DNA of 64,000 nucleotides. Source: an uncultured Verrucomicrobiota bacterium. Its GTDB lineage: Bacteria > Verrucomicrobiota > Verrucomicrobiia > Opitutales > Opitutaceae. This document shows positions 26,624 to 39,254 of the stretch, piece after piece. Position 1 is the stretch's first letter; each line of letters starts with the position of its first letter. The notes beneath the pieces are model-generated. The model made no database searches. It was not told the origin of the DNA and saw only the letters and a list, made by a program, of their open reading frames with translations. The DNA lies in assembly GCA_903869675.1 (NCBI GenBank), contig CAIQAB010000011.1, forward strand, positions 1-64,000. The letters run 5' to 3'. The position numbers and the translations under genes were made by a program.

Positions 26624-28939
26624 ATGCGCCGCCGCAAAGCCCCCGCCCCCGCCGGGCTCGGTCTGGCCGCCGGGCTCGATTCCTCCCGCATCGTCGCAGT
26701 CGCCCTGTTCGTGGCCACCGTCGCCGCCATCGTGCTGGTATCCTTCGCCGGTGTGACAAACCGGACCCTGACCGTCCTGCCCAACCAGATCGCGCCCGTC
26801 CGCATCACCGCCGCCATCTCGTTCTCCTATGAAAGCGCGGAAAAAACCCTCGCCGCCCAGGAACGTCTGCGCGAACGCATCCCCCCCGTCTACCGCATCG
26901 ACCCGGAGCCCCTGCACCGCTTCGAGTCTCACCTTAACCAGTTGCTCGAGGCTCTCGAACCCTACGCCGCCCTCGAAAGCGCCCAGCGCGCTACTTTCCT
27001 CGCCGAGTCAGTCGCGGTGTTCAACGCCCGCGGACCCTATCGCGTCCGTCCCGAGGACGTCGCCCTGCTCGACCCCACCCGCAATCCCGCCGCCCGCGGC
27101 CAGTTGCTGGATACCGGACTGGGCATCCTGCGCGCGATTCACACCCAAGGAATCGCCAACCCCGAAGACCTGGGCGGCGACGAAACCCTCGGTCGCATGC
27201 GCATGTTTCAAGTCGTCCGCGCCGATGGCAGCGTCGCCACCCGCCCGGTGGACACCCTCGAAGACGCCCTCACCTACCTGCGCGTGAACCTCGCCGCCGA
27301 GGAAGCCGACCGCGCTCGCGGCTCCGCCTTGTATCGCATCCTGCGCGACGGCGTCGTTCCCAATCTCGCCTTCGACCGCGATGCCTCCCTCGCCCGCGAG
27401 GTCGAGGCTGTTCGCAATCTCCGCCCCGTCGTGGTGAACGTAGAGCGCGGGCAATCCATCATCGAGCCCGACACCCGCGTTACCACCGACCGCTTCGAGA
27501 TGCTCGAGGCACACCGCCGTGCCCTCGCCGACGCCACCTCGCCGATCGATGAGAGCTTACGCCTCTCCGGACGCATTTTGCTGGTTCTCGCCATGCTTGC
27601 GGCCTCGCTAATCTACATCCGCCTAGAAGACCCCGAGACCCTCCAGTCAAACTCCCGCCTCGCCCTGCTCGCGCTGGTCGTCCTGACCAACCTCGGCCTC
27701 GTGCGCGCCACCTATTCCCTCGGCTCGCTCGACGTTTTCCTGGAGCACACCACGGCCGCAACTCTACTTCCCTACCTCGCCCCCGTGCTGATCGCGCCAC
27801 TGATCGTGGCCTTGTTGATCGACGCCGGCTCGGCCATTTTCATGGCCCTGTTTCTCTCGATCTTCACCTCCGTGATCTGGGGCGGTCGCCTCGATCTGCT
27901 GGTGCTCGAGTTCCTCGCCTCCCTCGTTGCGATCCAAGGCGTGCAACAAACCCGCCACCGCAACCGCATCCTGCGCGCCACCCTGAACGCCGGCGTCACC
28001 CTCGCCGCCGGCGTCGCCCTGCTGGGGCTGGCCGAACGCTTGCCCGTCCTCGCCGTCGCCAAGCAGATGCTGGCGGGCCTCGCGGCCGCCCTGCTTTGCG
28101 GCGTGCTGGTCGTCGGCCTGCTGCCCTTTCTCGAAAACCTCTTTAAGCGGACCACCGATATCACCCTGTTAGAGCTAACCGACTTTAATCACCCGCTCCT
28201 GCGCCTCATGCAGCTGGAAGCCCCCGGCACTTACCACCACTCGCTGGTTGTCGCCCAACTCTCGGAAAACGCCGCCGCCGCGATCGGCGCCAACCCCCTC
28301 CTCGCCCGCGTCTGCGCCCTCTTTCACGACATCGGCAAAACCGCCAAACCCCACTATTTCACCGAGAACCAGTCGGACGGCCAGAACCCCCACGACGACG
28401 CCAGCCCCTCCCTCTCCGCCCTGATCATCAAGGCCCACGTGAAGGACGGCGTGGACCTCGCCCTCCGCCACAAGCTGCCGCGCCCCGTGCTCGACGTGAT
28501 CCAGCAGCACCACGGCACCACCCTGATCCGCTATTTTTATCACCGCGCCCTGCAGGCGCTGCGCAGTCCCGGCACCACCACGCTGCCGCCCCTGCTCGGC
28601 GTTTCCAGCGCCCCCGAACCGGACAGCGTCGCCGCCCACCTACCGGAGCAAACCTACCGCTACGACGGACCCCTGCCCCGCTTCAAGGAGAGCGCGATCA
28701 TCCACCTCGCCGACGGCATCGAGGCCGCCGCCCGCAGCCTAGCCAAGGCCACCCCGCAGCACCTCGGCGAAGTGATCGAGAAAATCGTGCGCGACCGCGT
28801 GGCCGACGGCCAGCTGGACGAGTCTCCGCTGACTTTCGCCGAGCTAACCAAAATCAAAGATAGCTTCGCCCACACCCTGATGAGCATGCTGCACGGTCGC
28901 GTCGCCTACCCCGCCGCCATCCCCGGCCCCGGCAAGTAA
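26624..28939 (+). CDS. 7TM-HD phosphohydrolase, PgpH-like (probable c-di-AMP phosphodiesterase)
   Basis: The protein (771 residues from ATG 26624) has an N-terminal membrane segment, a large extracytoplasmic region, about seven further membrane segments in the middle, and a C-terminal HD domain. The domain includes TYHHSLVVAQLSE, the signature HDIGK (His568-Asp569) and QQHHGTTL metal-binding histidines. This is the 7TMR-HD architecture of Listeria PgpH, which hydrolyses cyclic di-AMP. The nucleotide specificity is inferred from the family. A TTG at 26549 could extend the protein by 25 residues, and the ATG was preferred. It lies about 90 bases after phoH and is likely co-transcribed. Confidence 0.85.
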   Translation: MRRRKAPAPAGLGLAAGLDSSRIVAVALFVATVAAIVLVSFAGVTNRTLTVLPNQIAPVRITAAISFSYESAEKTLAAQERLRERIPPVYRIDPEPLHRFESHLNQLLEALEPYAALESAQRATFLAESVAVFNARGPYRVRPEDVALLDPTRNPAARGQLLDTGLGILRAIHTQGIANPEDLGGDETLGRMRMFQVVRADGSVATRPVDTLEDALTYLRVNLAAEEADRARGSALYRILRDGVVPNLAFDRDASLAREVEAVRNLRPVVVNVERGQSIIEPDTRVTTDRFEMLEAHRRALADATSPIDESLRLSGRILLVLAMLAASLIYIRLEDPETLQSNSRLALLALVVLTNLGLVRATYSLGSLDVFLEHTTAATLLPYLAPVLIAPLIVALLIDAGSAIFMALFLSIFTSVIWGGRLDLLVLEFLASLVAIQGVQQTRHRNRILRATLNAGVTLAAGVALLGLAERLPVLAVAKQMLAGLAAALLCGVLVVGLLPFLENLFKRTTDITLLELTDFNHPLLRLMQLEAPGTYHHSLVVAQLSENAAAAIGANPLLARVCALFHDIGKTAKPHYFTENQSDGQNPHDDASPSLSALIIKAHVKDGVDLALRHKLPRPVLDVIQQHHGTTLIRYFYHRALQALRSPGTTTLPPLLGVSSAPEPDSVAAHLPEQTYRYDGPLPRFKESAIIHLADGIEAAARSLAKATPQHLGEVIEKIVRDRVADGQLDESPLTFAELTKIKDSFAHTLMSMLHGRVAYPAAIPGPGK

Positions 28940-28947
28940 GGGGTGCC

Positions 28948-29331
28948 TTAAAGCTCGTCATACTTGGCACTGCGGCCCTTGGCCTTGGCCACGGGATATT
29001 TTTCCGCGTTGCGCGCCATCTTTCGCTCAATCGCCGCCGCGACGTCGATGCCGGTCATGTTGGCAAATGCCAACGCGTAGATAACCACATCGGCCAACTC
29101 CTCCTCGATCTTTAAGCGCCGCACCGGATCATCCACGGCCTTGGTGCGGGAGGTCTCGGGCGAGTCCCAGAGAAAATGCTCCATGAGCTCCCCCGCCTCG
29201 GCCGCGAGGGCCATGCTGAGGTTTTTAGGAGCGTGAAACTGCTCCCAATCCCGCTCCCGCGCAAACGCGAGCACCCTCGCCTTGATCTCGCCCACCTTCG
29301 TCGTCGCGTCGTTCAAGCTCGGTTGTTCCAT
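28948..29331 (-). CDS. MazG-like nucleotide pyrophosphohydrolase
   Basis: The 127-residue all-helical protein has the metal-binding pattern EAGELMEHFLW followed by EEELADVVIYALAFA, which matches the MazG/RS21-C6 (dCTP pyrophosphatase-like) family. Such enzymes clear non-canonical or excess nucleoside triphosphates. The N-terminal FARERDWEQFHAPKNLSMAL is typical of this small single-domain group. Its ATG lies within the 3' end of the upstream kinase gene (19-base overlap), so the two are translationally linked. Which nucleotide it prefers cannot be read from sequence. Confidence 0.88.
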   Translation of the reverse strand: MEQPSLNDATTKVGEIKARVLAFARERDWEQFHAPKNLSMALAAEAGELMEHFLWDSPETSRTKAVDDPVRRLKIEEELADVVIYALAFANMTGIDVAAAIERKMARNAEKYPVAKAKGRSAKYDEL

Positions 29332-30266
29332 GCCCCCAGCAAAGCCGCCCGCGCCGCCGCGTCGAGCTCCACCCCTGCCGATTGCGCGGCACGCATGACC
29401 GCCCCCAGCACCGGATCTCCCCAAGGGGAGACCGGCGCAAAACCCGCCAGCCGTGCCGTCCCGGCCAACTCCCCGCCCAACCCCAGCCCGCCCGTAACCG
29501 CGAGGGGAAACCCGTCTGCCTGCCCCACCTTGGCCCGGGCCGCCACCGCGAGACGCAATAACTCAGCCGCCGCCAGCCGCACTAAACCAAGCGCCACAGT
29601 ATCGCCCGCCTCGGCCGCGAGCCTTATCTCGCGCGCAAAGCCCGCCACCGCCGCCCGGTCCCGCCGCCCGGCATGGAGCTCGCGCAAAAGCTCGCGCAGC
29701 CCAGGCGCGTCAAAAAACGCCGCCGCCCGCGAGCCGAGCGTCGTCGCCGGACCACGCCCGTCCTCGCCTTCGCATGCCGCCGCTATGCCACGCAAAGCCA
29801 GCCAATAACCGCCGCCGCAATCGTCCACCAGCCAGCCCCAGCCGCCCGCCTGCGCGGTCTCGCCAGCCGCGTTGCGGGCGAGGGCGGCCGAGCCGGTGCC
29901 GGCGATGACCACCACGCCCGGGCCTCCGGCCAACGCCCCTGCATGGGCCACATCGAGGTCGCTACCGATTTCCCAAGCCCGCCCCAACCCAAGGCCGGAT
30001 AACTCCGCTGCCATCACTGTGCGTTCCTCCGCTGTGCGCACCCCGGCCAAACCGAAAAAAGCACCTCGAACCGCCTCCGCCCCCACTTCGGCGCGAGCCA
30101 GCGCGGCACCCGCCGCCGCCCGCACCGCCGCTCCCGCTACCACTGGGCCGACGGCCTGGGCATTACCCGGACCGGCCTCAGCCACGCCCGCGATGCGCCC
30201 GGCCGCGTCAGCCAACACCGCCCGCGTTTTCGTCCCGCCCGCGTCTACCCCGAGGAAAATAGCCAT
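29313..30266 (-). CDS. BadF/BadG/BcrA/BcrD-type ATPase, N-acetylglucosamine kinase-like
   Basis: The 317-residue protein starts MAIFLGVDAGGTKTRAVLAD, the phosphate-1 motif of the ASKHA kinase superfamily. It continues with SDLDVAHAGA, a VVVIAGTGSAALA phosphate-2-type block and a GGLGLGG adenosine motif. This is the BadF/NAGK-like group, which includes N-acetylglucosamine kinases and other sugar kinases. It has no iron-sulfur cysteines of the benzoyl-CoA reductase activators, so a sugar kinase role is favoured, perhaps in amino sugar or peptidoglycan recycling. It overlaps the MazG-like gene downstream, and its start is divergent from the ModB-like gene. Confidence 0.83.
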   Translation of the reverse strand: MAIFLGVDAGGTKTRAVLADAAGRIAGVAEAGPGNAQAVGPVVAGAAVRAAAGAALARAEVGAEAVRGAFFGLAGVRTAEERTVMAAELSGLGLGRAWEIGSDLDVAHAGALAGGPGVVVIAGTGSAALARNAAGETAQAGGWGWLVDDCGGGYWLALRGIAAACEGEDGRGPATTLGSRAAAFFDAPGLRELLRELHAGRRDRAAVAGFAREIRLAAEAGDTVALGLVRLAAAELLRLAVAARAKVGQADGFPLAVTGGLGLGGELAGTARLAGFAPVSPWGDPVLGAVMRAAQSAGVELDAAARAALLGAWNNRA

Positions 30267-30384
30267 GCCCACCCGCAACACAGGGCCGCGCGCCGCGCCA
30301 GCCGTTTCCCAGAGTTTTTTGCATACTCTGGTCGCGGAAGTCTTGGCGCGCGCGCCCGCTTTGCCCCACAACTGCGTTTCCTCC

Positions 30385-31059
30385 GTGCCCGAAACGCTTG
30401 GTATCACTCTTTTCACCCTCGGCATCGCCCTGCTTGGCACCGCTCTGATGCTGCCCTTTGGCCTCGCCCTAGCCTGGCTGCTGGCTCGCCGCGCCTGGCC
30501 TGGAAAGGCCCTGGTCGAAACCCTCCTCGCCCTGCCCCTGGTGCTGCCGCCGGTGGCAACCGGGTTGATCCTGCTCAAACTGAACGGCCGGCGCGGCCCA
30601 GTGGGATCCTTTTTCCATGAAGCGCTGGGGCTGGATCTGGTTTTCACTTGGCGCGCACTGGTGCTCGCCACGGCCGTGATGGCGTTGCCGCTGTTTGTGC
30701 GCGCCGCGCGGGTGGCCTTTGAGGAGGTGCCGTCGCACTTGGAGGAGGCGGCGCGCAGCCTCGGGGCTAGCCCGTGGCGGGTTTTTGCCGCCATCACCGT
30801 GCCGTTGGCCGGACGCGGACTCGCCGCGGGGTTGGTGCTCGCCTTTGCCCGCGCGCTGGGGGAGTTCGGCGCGTCCGTGCTGGTAGCCGGCTACATCCCG
30901 GGCCGGACGGTCACCCTCGCCTTGGGGATTTATCACGAGGTGCAACTGGGCCACGACGACCGCGCCCTGGCCCTCGTAGCCGTGTCCGCCACCCTGGCCT
31001 TCGCCGCCCTCTGGACCGCAGAGCACTGGCTGCGCCGGCCTGGCGGCGCGCGCTCCTGA
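30385..31059 (+). CDS. Molybdate ABC transporter permease-like protein (orphan ModB)
   Basis: The 224-residue protein has about five membrane segments and the ABC permease EAA loop EEAARSLGASPWRVFAAITV at about 117-136, followed by LAFARALGEFGASVLVAG and IPGRTVTLALGIY. These sequences are close to ModB of the molybdate transporter. No modA (binding protein) or modC (ATPase) is next to it, so it is an orphan here. The start is uncertain: GTG 30385 places the first membrane segment near the N-terminus as in ModB, while an in-frame ATG at 30265 would add 40 residues with no clear counterpart. A role in molybdate or tungstate uptake is inferred. Confidence 0.82.
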   Translation: MPETLGITLFTLGIALLGTALMLPFGLALAWLLARRAWPGKALVETLLALPLVLPPVATGLILLKLNGRRGPVGSFFHEALGLDLVFTWRALVLATAVMALPLFVRAARVAFEEVPSHLEEAARSLGASPWRVFAAITVPLAGRGLAAGLVLAFARALGEFGASVLVAGYIPGRTVTLALGIYHEVQLGHDDRALALVAVSATLAFAALWTAEHWLRRPGGARS

Positions 31060-31073
31060 AACGTTTTTCGCCG

Positions 31074-31652
31074 ATGTCCGCCACCCCTCTGCCGCCCTGC
31101 CCTTTTCTGCCGCCTCCCTCGGACGGGCTCGACCACCGCCATCTGTCCCGCCACGGCGAGGCCCGCGACGCCGCTTTCTACCTGTCCTGCCTGGAATACG
31201 GCCACACCCTCTGGCAACGCGGCCTGGCCGCGCGCGCCGTGCTGTGTCTCGATCGGGCGCTCGGAGCCGATCTGCGCGGGGACGAAGCCGAGGTCCAAGC
31301 CTGGCCCCTCCCCTACGCGGCGATGGGCTGGTTCCTCATGCACACCCCACCGGACGTATTCATCGGCAACCCGCGCGTGCATTTCCAACACTACGCCGAT
31401 CGTATGAACGAACCCCGTCGCGCCCAACGCGCCGCCCGCGCCTGGGCCTGCTGGGCACTCGCTCGCCGCCTCCACCCGGAATGGCCCGCCGATCCGAGGC
31501 ACGACGTGGTCGAGCCGGCCGAGGCCGCCATCGCCACCACCCTCGATCTCCACGGTCTGCCCGGGGAGACCGCCCTCTGGCAAAAGGTGCTGGCCGCCTG
31601 CTCGTCGGGAATTTTTACCAGCCAATTGGAAAACTTTCTAAAACACACTTGA
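31074..31652 (+). CDS. Protein of unknown function next to the ModB-like permease
   Basis: The 192-residue cytoplasmic protein has a helical middle (RHGEARDAAFYLSCLEYGHTLWQ and AVLCLDRALGADL, TPR-like in feel) and a block around GNPRVHFQHYADRMNEPRRA with many His and Arg residues. I do not recognise the family. It begins 15 bases after the ModB-like gene, so both are probably transcribed together, but nothing in it resembles a transporter subunit or a molybdenum-binding domain. The codon for its final Thr and its TGA stop lie next to and partly inside a promoter-like TTGACC box for the tRNA that follows. Confidence 0.7.
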   Translation: MSATPLPPCPFLPPPSDGLDHRHLSRHGEARDAAFYLSCLEYGHTLWQRGLAARAVLCLDRALGADLRGDEAEVQAWPLPYAAMGWFLMHTPPDVFIGNPRVHFQHYADRMNEPRRAQRAARAWACWALARRLHPEWPADPRHDVVEPAEAAIATTLDLHGLPGETALWQKVLAACSSGIFTSQLENFLKHT

Positions 31653-31676
31653 CCGAGGGATAGCGGGTTCTAGCGT
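31649..31676 (+). promoter_or_regulatory. Probable promoter of tRNA-Asp
   Basis: TTGACC at 31649-31654 and TAGCGT at 31671-31676 are separated by 16 bases and lie 20 bases before the tRNA. The same pair of boxes with the same spacing (TTGACG/TAGCTT) precedes the probable 6S RNA at 63.5 kb, which raises confidence. The -10 box matches the consensus only partly. Confidence 0.45.
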
Positions 31677-31696
31677 CCGCTCTCTTTCCTCCATCC

Positions 31697-31773
31697 GGGG
31701 TGATAGCTCAGCTGGTTAGAGCGTCTGCCTGTCACGCAGAAGGTCGCGGGTTCGAGTCCCGTTCATCCCGCCA
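31697..31773 (+). tRNA. tRNA-Asp (anticodon GTC)
   Basis: A full cloverleaf can be drawn. The acceptor arm GGGGTGA pairs with TCATCCC, the anticodon arm TCTGC-CTGTCAC-GCAGA presents GTC, the T arm is CGGG-TTCGAGT-CCCG, and CCA is encoded at 31771-31773. The discriminator is G, as expected for Asp. A terminator hairpin follows eight bases downstream. Confidence 0.97.
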
Positions 31774-31780
31774 TTTTATG

Positions 31781-31810
31781 GCCCCCGGTCTCCTAGATCG
31801 GGGCTTTTTT
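31781..31810 (+). terminator. Terminator after tRNA-Asp
   Basis: GCCCCCGGTC pairs with GATCGGGGC (nine pairs, one bulged C) around a five-base loop, followed by six T residues. Confidence 0.85.
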
Positions 31811-31855
31811 GTGCCTGCTTGCCCCGGGTTGCCCGACGGGAACGGGCCTCGCGCC

Positions 31856-31894
31856 GCAAAAAGCAAAAGCCGGCGCACCTTGCGGTGCGCCGGC
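31856..31894 (-). terminator. Terminator of the groES-groEL unit
   Basis: Reading on the minus strand, GCCGGCGCACC pairs perfectly with GGTGCGCCGGC across a four-base loop (31869-31894), then comes TTTTGCTTTTT. It lies about 50 bases after the groEL stop codon. Confidence 0.88.
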
Positions 31895-31942
31895 CTAGTT
31901 TATATGGATCGTGCTGATGAACGAGCGACGGGGGGCCGGGAA

Positions 31943-33601
<1,659 letters not shown>

Positions 33602-33646
33602 TTAAGTTTAAAGATTAAGTTTAGGGATTGGGTGCGCGAATGCGGC

Positions 33647-33943
33647 TTAGGCGACGACGCCGAGGATGTCGTCTTCGCGGACGAGGGTGAACTTCTCGCC
33701 TTCGATCTTCACTTCGGTGCCGCCGTATTTGCTGATGAGGACTTTATCGCCGACCTTCACTTCGAAGGCGGAGACCTTGCCATTCTCATCCTTCTTGCCG
33801 GTGCCGAGGGCGATCACTTCGGCCTCCTGCGGCTTCTCCTTGGCGGAGTCGGGGATGATGATCCCGCCGCGGACTTGTTCTTTTTCTTCGATGTGCTTCA
33901 CGAGCACGCGATCGCCGATGGGCTTGATTTTAACTTTGGCCAT
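33647..33943 (-). CDS. groES: Co-chaperonin GroES
   Basis: The 98-residue protein matches GroES end to end: [24 protein letters not shown] with the mobile loop, a [16 protein letters not shown] block and the C-terminal REDDILGVV. It caps the GroEL ring. The gap to groEL carries two close copies of GATTAAGTTTA. No CIRCE (HrcA) operator was seen upstream, so control is probably by another heat-shock mechanism. Confidence 0.97.
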   Translation of the reverse strand: MAKVKIKPIGDRVLVKHIEEKEQVRGGIIIPDSAKEKPQEAEVIALGTGKKDENGKVSAFEVKVGDKVLISKYGGTEVKIEGEKFTLVREDDILGVVA

Positions 33944-34050
33944 GATGTTTGGGTGTTGGGTTTTACTTTACGGGAGTTTGGTTGGTTTTTCGTTTTTTCA
34001 CGACGCCCGGAAGCACGGCGCAAGGCCGCGCCAACCGGGCGAAAGGGAGG

Positions 34051-34069
34051 GCCCGCCAAGGAGGCGGGC
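34051..34069. terminator. Hairpin between dnaK and groES
   Basis: GCCCGCC and GGCGGGC form a seven-pair stem with a five-base loop just after the dnaK stop codon. On the minus strand the following sequence is only weakly T-rich, so termination may be partial and dnaK transcripts could continue into groES. Confidence 0.4.
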
Positions 34070-34076
34070 GGAAGGT

Positions 34077-36026
<1,950 letters not shown>

Positions 36027-36260
36027 ATGCCATTCTCTAAGCAGGGCGAATGCAGGATCGGCAGCATAACTCGCTAAACAATGAATAATAGTAACTAATA
36101 AATTTATTAAGCCCTTAAATGCGGGGTTTTCACGCCCGGGAATGCGCCGATCTGGCACAGTTAGCCCAGGCCTTGTGCCGTGCCGTGGGCTAGCGTGGCG
36201 CAGTGCAGGCGAAGCGACCTGCGAGTTGCGAACGGCGCGGAGGCTGCTCTGTTCTCGAGC
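36027..36260. promoter_or_regulatory. Divergent dnaK / Lon-domain gene promoter region
   Basis: This gap contains an unusually A/T-rich stretch (about 36070-36120) suited to promoters, and the CCGGGC/GTGAAAA element at 36127-36140 (minus strand) that is also found upstream of groES. It also has an inverted repeat TAGCCCA (36162-36168) / TGGGCTA (36186-36192). No clear sigma-70 or sigma-32 box pair could be fixed. Confidence 0.4.
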
Positions 36261-36938
36261 ATGGAAATCGAGCTCACCCTGCCGGACCAGGTCGCGGTCA
36301 TGACTCTACCCAACGTGACGTTTTTTCCGCAAGCCCTGCTGCCCTTGCGAATCTTCGAGTCCCGTTACCGGGCGATGCTGCGGGATGCGTTGGATTCACA
36401 CCGGCTGTTTGCGGTGGCTGGGCTGGATATGCAGCGAATGGCGAGCGCCTTCGAGCCTTCCTACCGCGTCGCAACGGTGGGGATCGTGCGGGCGAGCCAG
36501 GAGCACGAGGACGGGACCTCAAATCTCATGCTGCAGGGCATCACCCGGGTCGAGTTCACCGAGATTATCACCGACACGCCCTACCGGCGGGTGCGCATTC
36601 GCCCGCTGCCTAGCGATCCCGGAGCGAGCGAAGAAGAAAACGCCCGCCAACGCTCGCGGCTATCGCGGCTCCTCGGCACGCGATTTCGACTCGGCGGAGA
36701 TGGCTCGACCGAGTTGACCAAGTTTCTACGTTCGATTGAAGACCCCGCGGTGTTTGCAGACCTCGCGGCGTATAACCTCTGCACCGACGCCCGCTTAAAA
36801 CAGCGCCTGCTCGAAACCCTGAACGTGCGCGAACGCCTCGCACTGCTGAATCGCTGGGCGCAAGGCGAGGTGGACACCATCAAGCTGCGGCGGACCCTAC
36901 AGGGCGGCCTGTCGGACGAGGACATCTCGAATAACTGA
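36261..36938 (+). CDS. Lon N-terminal (LON substrate-binding) domain protein
   Basis: The 225-residue protein consists of a LON domain only: [34 protein letters not shown] at the start is diagnostic, followed by [13 protein letters not shown] and LQGITRVEF. It lacks the AAA+ and protease parts of Lon. Such stand-alone proteins are common, and their role is unclear; substrate recognition or an adaptor function is presumed. It is divergent from dnaK, so heat-stress linkage is conceivable. The ATG at 36261 fits the family start. Confidence 0.85.
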   Translation: MEIELTLPDQVAVMTLPNVTFFPQALLPLRIFESRYRAMLRDALDSHRLFAVAGLDMQRMASAFEPSYRVATVGIVRASQEHEDGTSNLMLQGITRVEFTEIITDTPYRRVRIRPLPSDPGASEEENARQRSRLSRLLGTRFRLGGDGSTELTKFLRSIEDPAVFADLAAYNLCTDARLKQRLLETLNVRERLALLNRWAQGEVDTIKLRRTLQGGLSDEDISNN

Positions 36939-36979
36939 GCCCCGCCACCGCAGGCTGCACAAGCAGGCGTTTGGTGAGC

Positions 36980-37852
36980 TCAAGCGCCGGCGCGGCGTTC
37001 CCGACGGCGCTTAACCGCCTCGTCCGAGTGCCGGTCGAGCCAGCGAATGAAAGCAGAACGGGGCACGGGGCTATGAAATTCCGTGGGGCAGGTCGTGCCG
37101 CCATGGTTATAGAGAGTGTTGGGATCAACATAGGTGCCGAAAATGAAATCAAAGACCGGCACGCCAAAGACACCGGAGATACCCTCATTGCAACGGATGT
37201 CGGCGTGGTGGCGCAGGTGGAAGGCATAGGCCTTGCGCCAGAACGGACCGGTGTAGCGACGGGCGATCAAGGCATGCCAGCGCTGCTCAGGCCAGTGCTC
37301 CACCGCATGCACAAGTTCATAAAGCGCCATGGAAAAGGATAAACCCAACCAACCGGCCAGAAACCACGGCGCGGTCGGCCAGAGTAAATGCCCGACGATC
37401 AGCAAGGGGGTGAACAAGAGCGAAAAGACAATCAGCGTATACCAAGGGAAGAAGGACGACTCGTGCTGGTGATCCTCGACGATCGGATAACGATTCTCCA
37501 CCTCGACCAGCACCGGGAGGCTCTCGCCCGTGACGGAAGACGGGCGGTGCACGATGCGCGTCAACGCGTGGTGCAGGGTGTGTTGTTTATAAAAATAAGA
37601 AAGCGTGCCGAAAAGCGGGGCGTGCAGAACGTAGCGATGGAAAAAATACTCCATGAGGCCGCCGAGCGCGTGGATCAGCACGAACACGACGATAAAGGCC
37701 GGAGCGGACGCCGCACACTGGGCGCTCCAAACGGCAGGGAAAAGCCAGGCCAGCACCAGAAAAAGACCGACCAGCGTCACCGCGATAGTCGCGAGAAACA
37801 GGGTAACAGAGAACGGTGGCTCAGAATGTGCGCGGGCGTCGGCGGAAGACAT
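36980..37852 (-). CDS. Fatty acid hydroxylase / sterol desaturase-family membrane protein
   Basis: The 290-residue protein has about four to five membrane segments and the histidine clusters of the di-iron membrane oxygenase family: EYFFHRYVLHAP (about 68-79), KQHTLHHAL (about 89-97), ELVHAVEHW and FHLRHHADIRCNEG. These bind two irons and activate oxygen for hydroxylation or desaturation of lipids. The exact substrate is unknown; hydroxylated fatty acids in lipid A or hopanoid-like lipids are possibilities. The ATG at 37852 is used instead of the TTG two codons upstream. Confidence 0.83.
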   Translation of the reverse strand: MSSADARAHSEPPFSVTLFLATIAVTLVGLFLVLAWLFPAVWSAQCAASAPAFIVVFVLIHALGGLMEYFFHRYVLHAPLFGTLSYFYKQHTLHHALTRIVHRPSSVTGESLPVLVEVENRYPIVEDHQHESSFFPWYTLIVFSLLFTPLLIVGHLLWPTAPWFLAGWLGLSFSMALYELVHAVEHWPEQRWHALIARRYTGPFWRKAYAFHLRHHADIRCNEGISGVFGVPVFDFIFGTYVDPNTLYNHGGTTCPTEFHSPVPRSAFIRWLDRHSDEAVKRRRERRAGA

Positions 37853-37949
37853 AAACAAGAATTGAATCAGGCCCCGGCGCTCGAAGGCAGCGTTAATTTG
37901 CCCTCAATTCAAAAATTCCGGCCGCAATATTGCGCACGCCACGCTGCAC

Positions 37950-39254
37950 TCAAGAAACGTTCAAGACGGCGTAGGATTTTTTGCCTTTGCGCAGCAGGAT
38001 ATAGCGACCGAAGAGCAGGTCAGCTTCCCCGAGGATACGTGTGGGCTGGGCGGGATCGCTCTTGAGATTGTTTACATAGGCGCCGCCGGCCTCGATGCTT
38101 TTGCGGGCATTGCCCTTGGAGGTTTCCAAGGCAGCCAGGACAAGGGCCTCGGCCAGCGGCAGGCCGGGCCCGGCGAGCCGCGTGCGCGGCAATTCCACCG
38201 TCGGGATCTCGCCGGCCACGTCGAGGAAGGTCTCCTCAGTGGTATCGCCGATCTCGGCGCCGAAAAGAATGGCGCTGGCCTTGAGCGCGGCGTCCAGCGC
38301 GGCTTGGCCGTGCACGAGTCGGGTGACCTCGCGGGCGAGGGCCCGGTGGGCTTCACGCGCGCCGGGATTGGCCACGTGGGCCGCCTCCAAGGGCTCGATC
38401 TCGGCGCGGGTAAGGAAGGTGAATTTCCTGAGGTATTCGCAGACCTTCGCGTCCTCGGTGTTCACAAAGAACTGGTAAAGTTTATAGGGGCTGGTGCGGG
38501 TGGCATCAAGCCAGACGGCGCCACCGGCGGTCTTGCCGAATTTGGTGCCGTCACTCTTGGTGATGAGCGGAAAGGTCCAGCCAAAGGCCGTCGCGTCAGG
38601 CCCGAGTTTTTTGCGGATCAGGTCAGTGCCCGCCGTGAGGTTGCCCCACTGGTCAGAGCCGCCGATCTGCAATTCGCAGTCGCAGGTCTGGCGCAGGTGC
38701 AGGAAATCGAAGGCCTGCAAAAGCTGGTAACTGAACTCTGTGTAGCTGATGCCGGAGTCTCCCTCCATGCGTGAACGGACCGAGTCCTTCGCCAACATCA
38801 CATTAAGGGAGAAATACTTGCCAATATCGCGCAGGAAATCGAGGTAGCTGATGGGCGCAGTCCAGTCGGCGTTGTCAACCAGGCGGGCGGGGTTGGCCAC
38901 GACCTCAAAATCGAGCAGGCGGGCGAGCTGGGCCTTGATGCAGGCGATGTTGTGGGCAAGCTGCTCGCGCGTGAGCAGGTTGCGCTCGGAAGAGCGACCG
39001 GACGGATCACCAACCATGCCGGTGGCGCCGCCCGCCAAAGCGAGCACATGATGTCCGGCGACTTGAAAGCGCCGCAAGGTGAGCTGGCCCATCAAGTGAC
39101 CAACGTGCAGGGAATCGCCGGTTGGATCGAAACCGCAATAGACCGTGACGGGCTTTCCGTTGGCCAGCCGCGCACGCAGGCCGGGGAGGTCGGTGCAGTC
39201 GGCGAGCAGACCGCGCCATTGCAGATCATCGATAAGGTCGGTGGCGGTGGACAT
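37950..39254 (-). CDS. tyrS: Tyrosyl-tRNA synthetase
   Basis: The 434-residue class I synthetase carries the HIGH-type motif HVGH at residues 50-53 in YCGFDPTGDSLHVGH, the tyrosine pocket block GGSDQWGNL, and KFGKT at about 236-240 in place of KMSKS, as usual for TyrRS. A C-terminal S4 RNA-binding domain (about 360-434) ends GRYILLRKGKKSYAVLNV. The start at 39254 matches the family. The long in-frame extension upstream is shadow sequence over the GH116 promoter region. Confidence 0.96.
   Translation of the reverse strand: MSTATDLIDDLQWRGLLADCTDLPGLRARLANGKPVTVYCGFDPTGDSLHVGHLMGQLTLRRFQVAGHHVLALAGGATGMVGDPSGRSSERNLLTREQLAHNIACIKAQLARLLDFEVVANPARLVDNADWTAPISYLDFLRDIGKYFSLNVMLAKDSVRSRMEGDSGISYTEFSYQLLQAFDFLHLRQTCDCELQIGGSDQWGNLTAGTDLIRKKLGPDATAFGWTFPLITKSDGTKFGKTAGGAVWLDATRTSPYKLYQFFVNTEDAKVCEYLRKFTFLTRAEIEPLEAAHVANPGAREAHRALAREVTRLVHGQAALDAALKASAILFGAEIGDTTEETFLDVAGEIPTVELPRTRLAGPGLPLAEALVLAALETSKGNARKSIEAGGAYVNNLKSDPAQPTRILGEADLLFGRYILLRKGKKSYAVLNVS

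Noticed and set aside
30265-30384. Longer start for the ModB-like permease at ATG 30265
   Set aside because: The added 40 residues have no counterpart in ModB and the ATG coincides with the divergent kinase start; kept only as an alternative.
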